Shown here piece after piece: positions 41,664 to 51,349 of a stretch of 64,000 bases of DNA (within the stretch, counting starts at the first letter, position 1; each line of letters begins with the position of its first letter). A model generated the notes under the pieces. The model did not search any database, was not told where the DNA came from, and saw only the letters and a program-made list of their open reading frames with translations. A program made the position numbers and the translations under genes. Location: positions 159,328-223,327 of the forward strand of contig CAKOGP040002103.1 in NCBI GenBank assembly GCA_933822405.4, in the 5' to 3' direction. Origin of the DNA: Cylindrotheca closterium (lineage: Eukaryota > Bacillariophyta > Bacillariophyceae > Bacillariales > Bacillariaceae).

Positions 41664-42869
41664 TCAATCATCGTCCGATGAATCTGATCCATAACCAGCT
41701 AGCATACTTGAAAACGTCGACTCGACAGGCGATGAGGAGGACGACTTTAGCACATCCACTGGGTTCTGTTGTATCATGGCTGGATTTATCTTGCGTTTTA
41801 TTCTCGTCTGTTTACGAAGGTCCGTTTCCGGTTTCACTTCAGAATCAATCGGATTGGAGGGTAAATCTAGCGGTATTGCTGTTTTTGAGACAGCAGGGTC
41901 GGGGAAAATAGTAGCGGCATTAGGTATGTCTTCATCTTTTTCCCGTTTCGGTCTCCCCGTTCGTTTTCGCTTGCTTTCATCCTTGTTCCCAAAGATGGAG
42001 GACTGCTTCACCGCACCAAATCGCTTCTTCTCCGTCTCTTTGGATCTACCAAAGACAGTTTCTTTGGCTGCTACTTGATCATCTAGAGAAGTCCCAACCA
42101 CTTCCATTCCTTCTCTCCAACCAAGACTCTTGGCTTCTCGTATTCTAGCTCGTTTGGCCTTGCGATCCTTGCGGAAACGGGCTCGAATAGTCGCATTCGA
42201 AGCCGAGTCGTTCAGCTTGGTTTTCTCATTAAGCTTTTGGAGTCCTTCTAGTTGATCTATCTCGGTCATGAGCTTCTTTTTGCCTTTAGCTTGAGCTTCC
42301 AGCTTTTCGAGAGCGTCTGGAACGTCCATGTTGGTGGAAAAGGTTCGCTCGAGCAATTCCTTGGAGGGTTCTTGCCCTGCTTGAATCTTGATGCCTTCCA
42401 CATAGTCAAAACCTCGTTCTTGGGGATTTGTTCTAATGCGAAAAGGATGCGAGCAGACACGACAGGTCATTTGGAATTCCCATATGTTCGTGGTAAAGTA
42501 GGACTCTCCAGTGTCTACCTTCTTGGCATTGTAACGAGTTCCTCTGGCAATGGAGGTTTTGCAGGAGAGACAAACACCCTTGTATCTGCAAAAAAGAAAT
42601 AAAAGACATGAATTAGACAACGTTATTGAGGAAGTCCAATGTTTGCATGCTGTGCCGCGATGGTCAAGAACTGAGATGTCTCGACACAACCAACAATTTC
42701 ATTCATTCACTTACGGCAACTCAAATCGTGCAACTCCAGATTTCACAAATTGATTGTGACCCTTGGAATTAGCGAATTGATTCTTTGACTTCTTCTTGTA
42801 AGTTCCAGAGTCATAATACTCTGGAGGCAAGTAGTAGCCATCTGCTTGGGTAGCTGCCAAAGAAGACAT
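41664..42869 (-). CDS. YJU2/CCDC130 (CWC16)-family splicing factor (2 exons)
   Basis: A 358-residue CWC16-family protein, a catalytic-step spliceosome component. Exons are 42869-42715 and 42585-41664 (minus) with a 129-bp GT-AG intron; splicing gives VARFELP-YKGVCLSCK, the conserved junction of the family. The N-terminus is MSSLAATQADGYYLPPEYYD, then a basic KKKSKNQFANSKGHNQF. A Zn module has two CxxC motifs: CLSCKTSIARGTRYNA and CRVCSHPFRI, separated by the conserved TGESYFTTNIWEFQMTC. TNPQERGFDYVEGIK follows, as in CCDC130/Saf4 rather than YJU2 proper. The C-terminal ~200 residues are basic, disordered and end in acidic SDSSDDD. It is divergent from a gene with an RS-like tail, another possible splicing protein. 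Confidence 0.87.
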
Positions 42870-43253
42870 GAGACTGCGAATCAATAACCAATCAACGGAA
42901 TCAATCGCTATGGTTGGGTTTGCAGATGGCGCTTTTCCGACCCTTTCAGCAGTTGCTTAAGCAAAAATTTGATAGTTCCTCCAGTTGAATTGATAACTTT
43001 CACCTTTAAAACAGCCAAATAACCCTACTGATGAACATCGCACATCGCATCATGGTCAAGTGAAAGTGCATTTCTTTGACTTTGCTTCTTTCGTTTCCTT
43101 TAGTCGGACGAATCAGTTCTCGTGTTTTTCGCGCTGAAATCGCGCAGACCATTTCACCCCAACTTTCTCGATGATGCCACCAACACAAATTCAGTTTGTG
43201 AGGCGTTGCATGGTTTGATCAGTCTAAGAAACCACTAAAGGACTGCTATTCCT
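42870..43253. promoter_or_regulatory. Bidirectional spacer of two possible splicing genes
   Basis: 384 bp head to head. No TATA-like element or repeat stands out; a small minus-strand frame (43006-43188) has no signature. Confidence 0.35.
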
Positions 43254-44723
43254 ATGGAAGAGGCTGCTAGTCTTGTGCAGGGAAAGACCGAGGTCAAAAA
43301 TGAAGCGACAATTGAAGCGGAAAATACATCAGAATCACAAGCAAGAGACGATGATGCTGACGAACACCAAGATGCTCCTGATACGCTTTCCATGTCTGAT
43401 TTCTCCAGGAGAATACATCATCCGTTTGATTACAAGATCACTTTGCCCTTTCTTTACGGCAACGATGACGAGGGGAACGCGAGGAATGCACCTGAATCGT
43501 CCTTATCCTACATCCCTTGGCGATTGCGACTAATGGAACAAGTGGCATCGTCTAAGAAAGGAGAAGCTAATGGCAATACAAACGAGGAAAAATCATCGGA
43601 TGACAACCCCACCGAAGACAGTTTAGTCTTTTCGCCCTGTACCTATCTAGAATTGCGTCGACAGCAAAATGATGCTTGGGCTTCAGATCGTCTGAAGGAA
43701 GGCAACGAACAACTCTTTATAAATCCGAACATGGCCGAGACCAAATTCTTGGAGGGCTTGGATTTGGTACCCGATCATGCCGATCTACTAACGGCTCATG
43801 CCAAACTACTTATCACCAACAACGATTTCGCAGCAGCCGAAACCAAGCTAAAACGTGCGCTGGAGACTGATCCGGATCACAAGCTCGCCCAAAAGACACA
43901 ACTCGAGTTGGTTCGAATAAAAGAGGGACGAATGCGCATGGAACAGCAGCAGCAAAACTTGATGCTGCGAAACAATGCGCCCAAGTATGACTTCTTGTCA
44001 AGTCGTAATGTGGAAGTGGCCAAAGGCAACAGCGCATACAACGATGCTCTCATGGAACGGGCGCTTGTCATGGGAGACGACGCTGACTGTGGGGGTAATG
44101 TTGCCAGCGATGATGATGATTCCAGTAGGTCGAGACGACGCAAGAAAAAGTCAAAAAAGGACCGAAAGCAGAAGAAGAAGAAAAGGAAGAGACATCGAAG
44201 AAAACGAAGACGGCGGTACTACTCTTCAGAATCGGACGAAGACGACAGCAGTCGGTCAGTAGTGTCTGGTGGTGACGCTAGTGACGACTGCAAGAAGAAG
44301 GAAAACGGCGACGATCGTGGGGACAAAGGCAATATATTACAAGAGAAAGACCAGAAGGAAGAAAGAAGCGATGTTGATTCAACAGAGGACAGGCGACGTA
44401 GAAAAGATAGAAAGCGAAGTAGACATCGTGGAAAACGACGGAGGGGACGGTACTCTTCGGAATCCGAAAACGACCATGACGAGGACGGTAGCCGGACGGT
44501 TTCATCAAAAAATGGTGGCAGTCATGACGAGGATGCTGTTCGTAAAAACATAAATGAGAATGATGTCGGCAGCAAAGGGGGTGGCACTGCACAGGAAAAT
44601 CAAACCGAAGAAAGAAGCGATGATAGTTCAAGAAATGACAGGCGGAGTCGAAAACGACATCGGCACCGGGATGACCGAAAACGCCGCTCTCACAAAAAGC
44701 ACCGAAGAAGAGATTCTTCATAG
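43254..44723 (+). CDS. TPR protein with RS/SR-like C-terminal tail
   Basis: A 489-residue protein. The N-terminal ~45 residues are acidic. Residues ~50-150 hold a conserved-looking segment (RIHHPFDYKITLPFLYG and SLSYIPWRLRLMEQV). A short TPR-like part is at ~155-225 (EGNEQLFINPNMAETKFLEG, then DHADLLTAHAKLLITNNDFA and AETKLKRALETDPDHKLAQK). From ~290 to the end it is a Lys/Arg/Ser/Asp-rich tail with RSRRRKKKSKKDRK, RYYSSESDEDDSSRS and repeats of this pattern three times. Such RS-like tails are typical of nuclear speckle and splicing-associated proteins, and the plan (TPR then RS tail) resembles TTC14-like proteins. A role in RNA processing is inference. Single exon. Confidence 0.65.
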   Translation: MEEAASLVQGKTEVKNEATIEAENTSESQARDDDADEHQDAPDTLSMSDFSRRIHHPFDYKITLPFLYGNDDEGNARNAPESSLSYIPWRLRLMEQVASSKKGEANGNTNEEKSSDDNPTEDSLVFSPCTYLELRRQQNDAWASDRLKEGNEQLFINPNMAETKFLEGLDLVPDHADLLTAHAKLLITNNDFAAAETKLKRALETDPDHKLAQKTQLELVRIKEGRMRMEQQQQNLMLRNNAPKYDFLSSRNVEVAKGNSAYNDALMERALVMGDDADCGGNVASDDDDSSRSRRRKKKSKKDRKQKKKKRKRHRRKRRRRYYSSESDEDDSSRSVVSGGDASDDCKKKENGDDRGDKGNILQEKDQKEERSDVDSTEDRRRRKDRKRSRHRGKRRRGRYSSESENDHDEDGSRTVSSKNGGSHDEDAVRKNINENDVGSKGGGTAQENQTEERSDDSSRNDRRSRKRHRHRDDRKRRSHKKHRRRDSS

Positions 44724-44841
44724 GCAGTTTATGCTGGGGGGCAATCGTATAGATTGACTACCAGGTTGTGGCAAGGATAACGATTATCCTAGCTGAGAGC
44801 AAAGTTAAACAAAACGAAGTTTGGTATTACATGATGATTGA

Positions 44842-46263
44842 TTAGAATGCCTCAGAATTGACATCTCTGGCTTCCGCCAGTCGTAGTTCTATTCTCTTTT
44901 GTACCTCGTGTGGAATTGAACCTCTGCCTTCTTCATCGTATGCTTTTAGAGCGTGAGTGGACATGATCACGAGGTTATCTGTCGTAGCGGGCTTGGTCAA
45001 ATCCCATCGAGCCAATTGGAGAACAGTTCCCAGCCGTGCACCCGTAACCCCGCACCGATTTCTCCACATTCCCAATAGATAGTCAATATCATCTGGGCCG
45101 ATTTGAATCTTTCCGGTGTACGAAGCCCATACTCCTGGTATGGTGTTGTCCTCAATTTGTTGTTCCCGTCGTGTAATATGTTGAAACATCTTATTTCGGA
45201 CGTTTCTACCCACTCGTTCGCCAGTGACTGGTTGATGAATAGGCTTCTTTCCCAGCTCGCACATGGCAATGGATGCCAAACTTTGCCCCATAATAGCTGG
45301 CAAAGGTCCTAGTACAGGCAATACTCGGATTCTCATGCCGTCCACATTACCAAACTGAGACTTGTCACCTTGCTCCTTTTGTTCTTCGGTCAAATCAGCC
45401 AACTTGACAACAACCTTTTCCGAAGAATAAATGACAGTAAGTTGATCCATATCGTCCAAGTACGCGTCACTTTCTCCTTTCATGGCTCTCTTCAAATTGT
45501 TGCGAATCTTAGTTGCCAGTGGATCCCTCGAGGCAGTTCGAATATCCGAAATGTGCAGCCGGGTCATGTCTGATTTTCCACCGGCACCCATGCACGACAA
45601 GGCTCGAATCTTATTCTTTACGCAGTACGCCAATAACGCCACTTTGGTAGGAACATCATCAATGCAATCAATCACAATGTCCCATTTTGTGTCCCCCAAC
45701 ATGGTCGGACCAGAATCCTTGGTGAACATTTCCGCCCGAGCATCTATTCCCGCCACTCCCAACTGATGACAAACCTTTTCGACGCATGTCACTTTAGGAA
45801 TCCCAACGTCGGCCAAGGTCGCACAGGCATGTCGATTCAAACTGGACAGTGTGACCTGGTCAAAATCAATCAATCTTAGGAATTCGACTCCACCACGGGC
45901 CAGCATGATCGCTGTGTGACTACCCACTCCTCCCAAGCCTACCACGCAGACTTTTGAATTGCGAATTGACTTCATTCCCTCTTCTCCAAAGTAGAGTGTG
46001 TGGCGGGAGAGTTGCTCTTCTCGGAGTTCAGCTGGGATGGATGGAATTTTGTCCTTGTTCTTGGTATCACTACTACTCTGTTTGGTGATTCGTTTGGACG
46101 AGGATTCGTTCTGTGCTGCACCTTGATTTCGATCCAGAAGCCATTTCGCAGCGAATGAAATAGTCGCACCGGCCAGGAGACCAGTGAGGAAGGTTTGTTG
46201 TGACGAAGATGTCATGTTGTTCACAAAAATGGGGTGCCATTTCATCAAGTTTCGTGATGTCAA
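44842..46263 (-). CDS. TCD1: tRNA threonylcarbamoyladenosine dehydratase, Tcd1/TcdA-like
   Basis: A 473-residue ThiF/E1-superfamily protein that ATP-dependently converts t6A37 of tRNA to its cyclic form ct6A. The nucleotide loop GLGGVGSH is at 109-116, DFDQVTLSSLNRHA (~133-146) follows, and the adenylation lobe continues to IVIDCIDDVPTKVALLAYCV and the SCMGAGGKSDMTRLHISDI region. A preceding SRHTLYFGEEG is the YgdL/Tcd signature. The N-terminus has a hydrophobic segment at ~25-43 (FLTGLLAGATISFAAKWLL), as in yeast Tcd1/Tcd2, which sit in the mitochondrial outer membrane. No intron. The C-terminal third (VTGERVGRNVRNKMFQHITR and on) matches eukaryotic members. Confidence 0.88.
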   Translation of the reverse strand: MTSRNLMKWHPIFVNNMTSSSQQTFLTGLLAGATISFAAKWLLDRNQGAAQNESSSKRITKQSSSDTKNKDKIPSIPAELREEQLSRHTLYFGEEGMKSIRNSKVCVVGLGGVGSHTAIMLARGGVEFLRLIDFDQVTLSSLNRHACATLADVGIPKVTCVEKVCHQLGVAGIDARAEMFTKDSGPTMLGDTKWDIVIDCIDDVPTKVALLAYCVKNKIRALSCMGAGGKSDMTRLHISDIRTASRDPLATKIRNNLKRAMKGESDAYLDDMDQLTVIYSSEKVVVKLADLTEEQKEQGDKSQFGNVDGMRIRVLPVLGPLPAIMGQSLASIAMCELGKKPIHQPVTGERVGRNVRNKMFQHITRREQQIEDNTIPGVWASYTGKIQIGPDDIDYLLGMWRNRCGVTGARLGTVLQLARWDLTKPATTDNLVIMSTHALKAYDEEGRGSIPHEVQKRIELRLAEARDVNSEAF

Positions 46264-46717
46264 CCACCAGCTGAAGTTTCGCGACCGCTGGCGTCCAGAC
46301 TGTCAGTCTTGCTCGTGACTGAGATGCATGTCGTGTGATTGTCGAATGAAGATCTTTTTTGAGACCGTTATTGAATTCCCGCGGGGTTTCATTGTCAACG
46401 TCAATCAATGGTATTATTCTGAAGCCTTTTACGACGACAGAAAGAAACTTTGGATGACGAGAAATATGAGAGTGTGGGATTAGTTAATATTCCCGCGGGG
46501 TTTCATCAATGACGTATTGAAGAAAATTACCGTGAAACCAGTACTTCCAGGGACTTCAAACACAAGATGTACGGATTTCGTTGATATTCCCGTGGGATTT
46601 CATCGTCAGAAACTGTGAATGATGTTCGACAATGTGCAAACACAACAAGACACAAATGCCTTCATAAAGTTTGCCTTTACAGAATCTAATTGATTCGAGT
46701 ACTCTCTGCAAATCATC
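46264..46717 (-). promoter_or_regulatory. Spacer with three direct repeats upstream of a P450
   Basis: Between the divergent Tcd1 and P450 genes lie three copies of an 18-bp element: ATTCCCGCGGGGTTTCAT at 46375-46392 and again at 46489-46506, and a version with two changes at 46586-46603. Spacing is 114 and 97 bp. Each core has the palindromic CCCGCGGG (CCCGTGGG in the third). Repeated, evenly spaced, same-orientation copies in a spacer are typical of transcription-factor sites, here most likely acting on the P450 gene; that is inference. Confidence 0.55.
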
Positions 46718-48193
46718 ATGGCTAGCATCCTGGAGACATTCCCCAACCTGAAGCATCAAGAAGTTATGATGGCTGCTGGTATTGTGATTGCAGCATCTTT
46801 TCTTTTGTACCAAGCGTATGCAAGACTATTCTACTCAAAGATTGAGAAAGACAAGAAGCCGTTGCCCAAAGCCAACAAGGGCATCTTGGAAACGTTGAGG
46901 ATGTGGGCCGGTCCTAAGGCTCCATTTCACTTTCTGGAGATGGCGAAGGAATTGGATTCCTTTATCTATGAGCTGAACATACCAATACCTGGCCACCCCA
47001 AAGCAGTCGTCGTCTCCGAGCCAGAGGATGCCAGGGATATTCTGAACGATCGTCTCACCGACAAACCACTTGCATTGTATGGAAAGTTGCTTGAATTTTC
47101 TCCCACCAAAGATAAAGTTATCTTTGGAATGCAAGCAGATGCAGAGTGGCATCGTAGAAGAAAAGGAACAGCACCCGCCTTTTCTCAGAAGCACGTCCGA
47201 AGAATGACTGAAGTCGCCGTGAAACATACTGAGAAATGGCTCGATGAGTATCTATCTCCCCTGGTAGAAAAGCATCAGTCGTTCGATGTTGCGAACCAAA
47301 TGATGAAGCTTTTGTTGAAAGCCTTCTGCGAAACTGCATTGGAGTACGACATTTCGAATGAAGACATCGACACCTTCATTATTGAATGGGATCTGATTAC
47401 GAGGGAATACATTCTCAAATCAACAGCCAACCCTTTTCGGAAATACTTCACGGCAATTCTACCCGAGCGTCGTCGTGCGAAACAAGCAACTCATGCTGTC
47501 CATGCAATCTTCCATAAGGTTATCAAGAACTACCGAGCCCTCGAGTCACCACTTGAAGGGACAGTCATTGATCTCATCATGAAGAACCCGACCTTCAAGA
47601 CCGATGATGAACTAGCTTCTGAAATTTTTGCTTACATTGTGGCAGGTCATGATACTACCGCCATGAGTATCACTTGGACTCTTTTGGAACTGGGAAAGCA
47701 TCCCGAAGAGCAACGTTCTCTTCGCGAAGCATTCTCCAAGGTAGAATCAGAAGAATGGAGCAACTCGGAGCTATTGAAGAATGTAGTGCGAGAAGGAATG
47801 CGCTTGCACCCCGTGGCAGCTATCACTGTGTCCAGAACGATTGGCCGAGACATGACAACGAAGAAAGGCAACTATTTCTTGCCGAAAGGCACATTTGTCC
47901 TTTTGCCATTCTATAACATTTTTCACAATGATGGCGTCTTTGAGGATGCTGAAACCTTTCGGCCATCGCGTTGGGAGAACCCGACGGAGCTGATGAAGGC
48001 CGCTTTCATGCCTTTTGCTGCGGGCAAGCAAGGCTGCATTGGCCGAATGTTGGCACACATTGTCCTTCACACTGTTCTTGCACGTTTGATCCAAAAATAC
48101 GATTTCTCGGTCGAAGAAGAAGGGTATGCTGAATTCAATCTCATTTTGAATTCTGTGGGACTTCGCATGAAGGCAACGAGAGCGAGGGAGTAG
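46718..48193 (+). CDS. Cytochrome P450
   Basis: A 491-residue microsomal-type P450. The N-terminus has a hydrophobic anchor (~17-37, MMAAGIVIAASFLLYQAYAR). The oxygen-binding I-helix motif AGHDTT is at 309-314, the ExxR of helix K is EGMR at 359-362, the PERF-like region is FRPSRW near 411, and the haem loop FAAGKQGCIGR has its Cys ligand at 440. All four hallmarks are intact, so it should be catalytically competent with a reductase. The subfamily is not clear; the CIGRMLA heme loop and KHPEEQ after the I-helix resemble the CYP4-like clan. Single exon; substrate unknown. Three upstream direct repeats may control it. Confidence 0.92.
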   Translation: MASILETFPNLKHQEVMMAAGIVIAASFLLYQAYARLFYSKIEKDKKPLPKANKGILETLRMWAGPKAPFHFLEMAKELDSFIYELNIPIPGHPKAVVVSEPEDARDILNDRLTDKPLALYGKLLEFSPTKDKVIFGMQADAEWHRRRKGTAPAFSQKHVRRMTEVAVKHTEKWLDEYLSPLVEKHQSFDVANQMMKLLLKAFCETALEYDISNEDIDTFIIEWDLITREYILKSTANPFRKYFTAILPERRRAKQATHAVHAIFHKVIKNYRALESPLEGTVIDLIMKNPTFKTDDELASEIFAYIVAGHDTTAMSITWTLLELGKHPEEQRSLREAFSKVESEEWSNSELLKNVVREGMRLHPVAAITVSRTIGRDMTTKKGNYFLPKGTFVLLPFYNIFHNDGVFEDAETFRPSRWENPTELMKAAFMPFAAGKQGCIGRMLAHIVLHTVLARLIQKYDFSVEEEGYAEFNLILNSVGLRMKATRARE

Positions 48194-49434
48194 ATGTTCT
48201 TGGGACTTTGGGTTCTGGATTCCTTGTTTTGTGGGTACTGATGGCAATTTAAAAAGAGGTAAAGCTAGGATTACGACCTAGTTATGTTACAACAGTTTTT
48301 GTAGCCATTGACCTATTTGTTCACCTACAGTAGTAGCTGGTATTGTTGTAAACTCAGGTGATACTATCATTGAAGTGGTTCAAGTTTCTGATCATACTGT
48401 AGCTATAAAACGGACGAGATGCAGGTGTCGAATTCGAACTAGGAGACCTCAACGATATGCTTCAAGTGACAATGAGGCACAGGACCCCTTAGGAGCTGAA
48501 GAAGAAGTCCAAGAGAACGACTCCAATCTTGATGAAGCAGGAGTCGATTATGATCCTGATTAAGACTGAGGAGACGCCGATGAAGACCAGGATACAGAAG
48601 CTGATCCTGATGATGCTTTTTCTTCAATATTAACACCAAGGAAATCTTGGATGTCTCCTTTAATCAATCAACACATTACAATCACAATCGTTTATTGCCC
48701 CAAAACTTTTATTGAGTCATATCGATTGAGTTTTGTTACACAAGACTTGGACAATTGCTTGGTGACACACTGTAGGCGGATCACTTCCAAGCAAGCTTGG
48801 AATGCTTACCGACATCGAAGTTGTAGGGATGCATTACAAGGTTTGATCTGATTTTCAACTTCTGATCTCGATTGGGATGAAGCATATTCTTTCTGGTGGA
48901 CTGTAGCCTATCAAATAGAGCTGCCAAGGTTCCATGTCTTGAGATGCGCCTTTGAATTGTATTGGTACTACTCTCGGTCATATAGCACTGCATACTAGTA
49001 CCATGGATCCTCTACAGACCCTTTGGAACATTCCATTTGGATACAAAGTTTCCAATCTCGATCAGCATGGTGCTGTCAAGGCTCCATGCCTCGAGTTGCT
49101 GCTCTCGATGTCATTGGTACAGCAGTACCATGAGCCCTTTGTAGACCCTTCGCAAGCGGAACCTCATGTCGCATGGTTCTCCTAAAAGTCGAGCTAGTGA
49201 CTTGTAGCCGCTAAATATGCGATACCTTACCTTTCAATAGATGATGGAGAGTGTCATCTCGTGGACAGAGTAGTGCGGAATTAAATCTTTTCATTCAAGT
49301 AAATGCAACACCACCTGACTTTGACGTAGGAAGACAATATCTCCGACAATGGTCGAGAAAGAAATCTCGACAGGCGCGATTTGCACTAGGTACAACGTTA
49401 AAATGCCATGCCGAACTGAACCGAACCAAACCAG
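48194..49434 (+). other. Gene-poor stretch with a possible decayed frame
   Basis: One plus frame runs from 48375 to about 48851 with only two stops (TAA and TGA close together near 48560). It reads RRPQRYASSDNEAQD, then an acidic EEEVQENDSNLDEAGVDYDP, then DADEDQDTEADPDD and TPRKSWMSPLINQ, and ends RITSKQAWNAYRHRSC. It is not recognised; the acidic-to-basic pattern could be a relic of a disordered nuclear or transposon-encoded protein. The rest, to 49434, has short frames without signature. Palindromic TAGTACCATGG and AGTACCATG patches occur at 48995 and 49120. Confidence 0.3.
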
Positions 49435-51189
49435 CTAGACTGTAAAAGTTCCATCGGTAAGTAGCGCATCAATAGCCAATGTACGATGATTTGGAAAAGA
49501 GCGAAGCAAGTTCCCTTTAGACAAATGTTGGAGTACTGCGCCAACCGTCCAATGGATATCAATGTTTTCCACCTTATTCCCGATTGTAATTCGTTGTTGC
49601 GGGTCAAACCCGAGCCCAAATGTGAGGAAAGAGTGGGCATATATGGCCGAGAAACACAAATCCGAGTTGTATTCTCGCGGTTGTGTATCCTTAGGGTAGT
49701 TTGCGTCAATCTCCTTCCAGGGTTTTTCACATATTTCCTTTGCAATCCTTTCGAAATCGGAAATGGAAAATTCACGAGCGGCTTCGTCACTAGCTATTTC
49801 TCCCACGCCACTCATAATGTTATAGAAGATTCCAAATGCCCATACTTTGTTGTGATCAGGCTTGTTCAAATCTGGCCCATGAATTCTTTTCCAAAAGGAT
49901 TTGCGACTTCTCTGTTTCATGGTGTCGTCCTGATGCCTAATTGCATATTGGCACTCTTCAAAGCTACCGATACCTCTCCAATTATGCATGTTGGCCTCCC
50001 TGTATCCACTTGGATAGCACGGGTGATAATAAATTTCATGGCCTTGTTTATCCCTGTAACTTGCGCTCCTGTAATCTGGTTGCCTGAGGTTTGCTTTCTT
50101 CCTTTTCCTGTAGTATCCGCTTTCATCCGCATCCCCATCTGAGTCCCCATCTTTATACTCATATTCGTCGTCATCATATTCATTTTCGTGTTTATTGTCT
50201 TCACGGAATTTTCCATTGCGTTTTGTAAACTTGATGTATGGGACCGTCATTCCTACTGAAGTCTTGGCATCCACAATGCCAAATCCGTCAAAGGGGTGCG
50301 TGAAAAGGTTTAAAGAGTATCCCAACAGCTTGTCTGAAAAGGAAGTGATATATTTACCTGGAACTCCAATAGTGTCATTTAGAGGGATGCTGACATGGAC
50401 AGAGCTTCCTCCTATGTTCAAAACACTCCAAGCTGGTTTATTCTGGGCCGAGGAGGAGCTGCGATGTCTGAAGCTGCCTTCATTTTTCGTCTCAAGTAGG
50501 TGATTGATGGCCAGCCAACCAAGCGTTGCTTCCTCCTCCCCCGTAATAATCTCAGCATAGGAAGGGAGAAATTGAAAGTTCGAATTTCGCAAAGTTGTTC
50601 GGACACTTTGGAGAATGGAATGGACACCTTCTTTGTTTCGTTGCACATATTGAACCTGTCGCAGACCCATCGAAGTAACCTTGAGTACAATAGGAGTGGA
50701 CTTGGTCAGATTGTGTGGAACGTTTGCCTTGGCGAATTCCAGAAGTGGTTCCAGAGATGCCCCAGCCTTTTGGGGAATGTCTCGTTCGTGAAAGTAATCG
50801 AGGCTAGTGGTGGACTTGAAGGTCGCCGGGTCCGGTTGAAATATCAGGTGGCCGTATGGGGAGAAGAAGTATTTGTAGATATAGATTTGGGACCCCGAAG
50901 ACCCGGCATCAATGACGGCCATAAATTGTGGCTCTTTTGAAGTTGCAATAGTAGCAGATATTGTTCCACGCGATAGGGGGCGAACAAGTGTCCACAAAGC
51001 GAACACTATGGCCAAAGCAATGTTGGTAGGTGACCAGAAGGATTTCTTTTGCTGACGAGTCTTTGCTGTAGTGTGATGCATTTCGTCAAAGGTATCTGAG
51101 TCTCTATTGTGGTGCATTCGAGGAACGGAAAACTGAATTTGGTTTCTAATGAAGCTAGGGTGGGAAACTGAAAATGATTGCCTTTGCAT
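49435..51189 (-). CDS. GDA1/CD39-family apyrase (NTPDase)
   Basis: A 584-residue nucleoside triphosphate/diphosphate hydrolase, probably type II in the Golgi, ER or cell surface. It has a cytosolic ~50-residue N-terminus, a TM anchor at ~52-70 (SPTNIALAIVFALWTLVRP), then the lumenal/extracellular domain. Apyrase conserved regions are in order: ACR1 VIDAGSSGSQIY (92-103), ACR2 KVTSMGLR (170-177), ACR3 GEEEATLGWLAINHL (217-231) and ACR4 SVLNIGGSSVHV (255-266). ACR2 has SMGLR instead of TAGLR/TAGMR, and ACR4 lacks the Gln of GGASTQ, so activity may be altered. A charged insertion (~315-360, with EYDDDEYEYKDGDSDGDADE) is unusual. ACR5-like residues are weak. No intron is seen. Confidence 0.83.
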   Translation of the reverse strand: MQRQSFSVSHPSFIRNQIQFSVPRMHHNRDSDTFDEMHHTTAKTRQQKKSFWSPTNIALAIVFALWTLVRPLSRGTISATIATSKEPQFMAVIDAGSSGSQIYIYKYFFSPYGHLIFQPDPATFKSTTSLDYFHERDIPQKAGASLEPLLEFAKANVPHNLTKSTPIVLKVTSMGLRQVQYVQRNKEGVHSILQSVRTTLRNSNFQFLPSYAEIITGEEEATLGWLAINHLLETKNEGSFRHRSSSSAQNKPAWSVLNIGGSSVHVSIPLNDTIGVPGKYITSFSDKLLGYSLNLFTHPFDGFGIVDAKTSVGMTVPYIKFTKRNGKFREDNKHENEYDDDEYEYKDGDSDGDADESGYYRKRKKANLRQPDYRSASYRDKQGHEIYYHPCYPSGYREANMHNWRGIGSFEECQYAIRHQDDTMKQRSRKSFWKRIHGPDLNKPDHNKVWAFGIFYNIMSGVGEIASDEAAREFSISDFERIAKEICEKPWKEIDANYPKDTQPREYNSDLCFSAIYAHSFLTFGLGFDPQQRITIGNKVENIDIHWTVGAVLQHLSKGNLLRSFPNHRTLAIDALLTDGTFTV

Positions 51190-51349
51190 TGTTGAAACAA
51201 TCGATCAAAGCGGGAACATGCGGAACTCGTTACAGTCATGTGTTTAGAAAAAAATAGTCGCAGAGAAAAGGCCGCCTTTTCCACGAATGGACAGTATCAT
51301 AGAATCATCGTTGACAGTACCTGTATCACACCGAATAAGCACTATTTCA
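51190..51349. other. Short upstream flank of the apyrase gene
   Basis: 160 bp without a supported gene; leads into the decayed LRR sequence. Confidence 0.3.
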
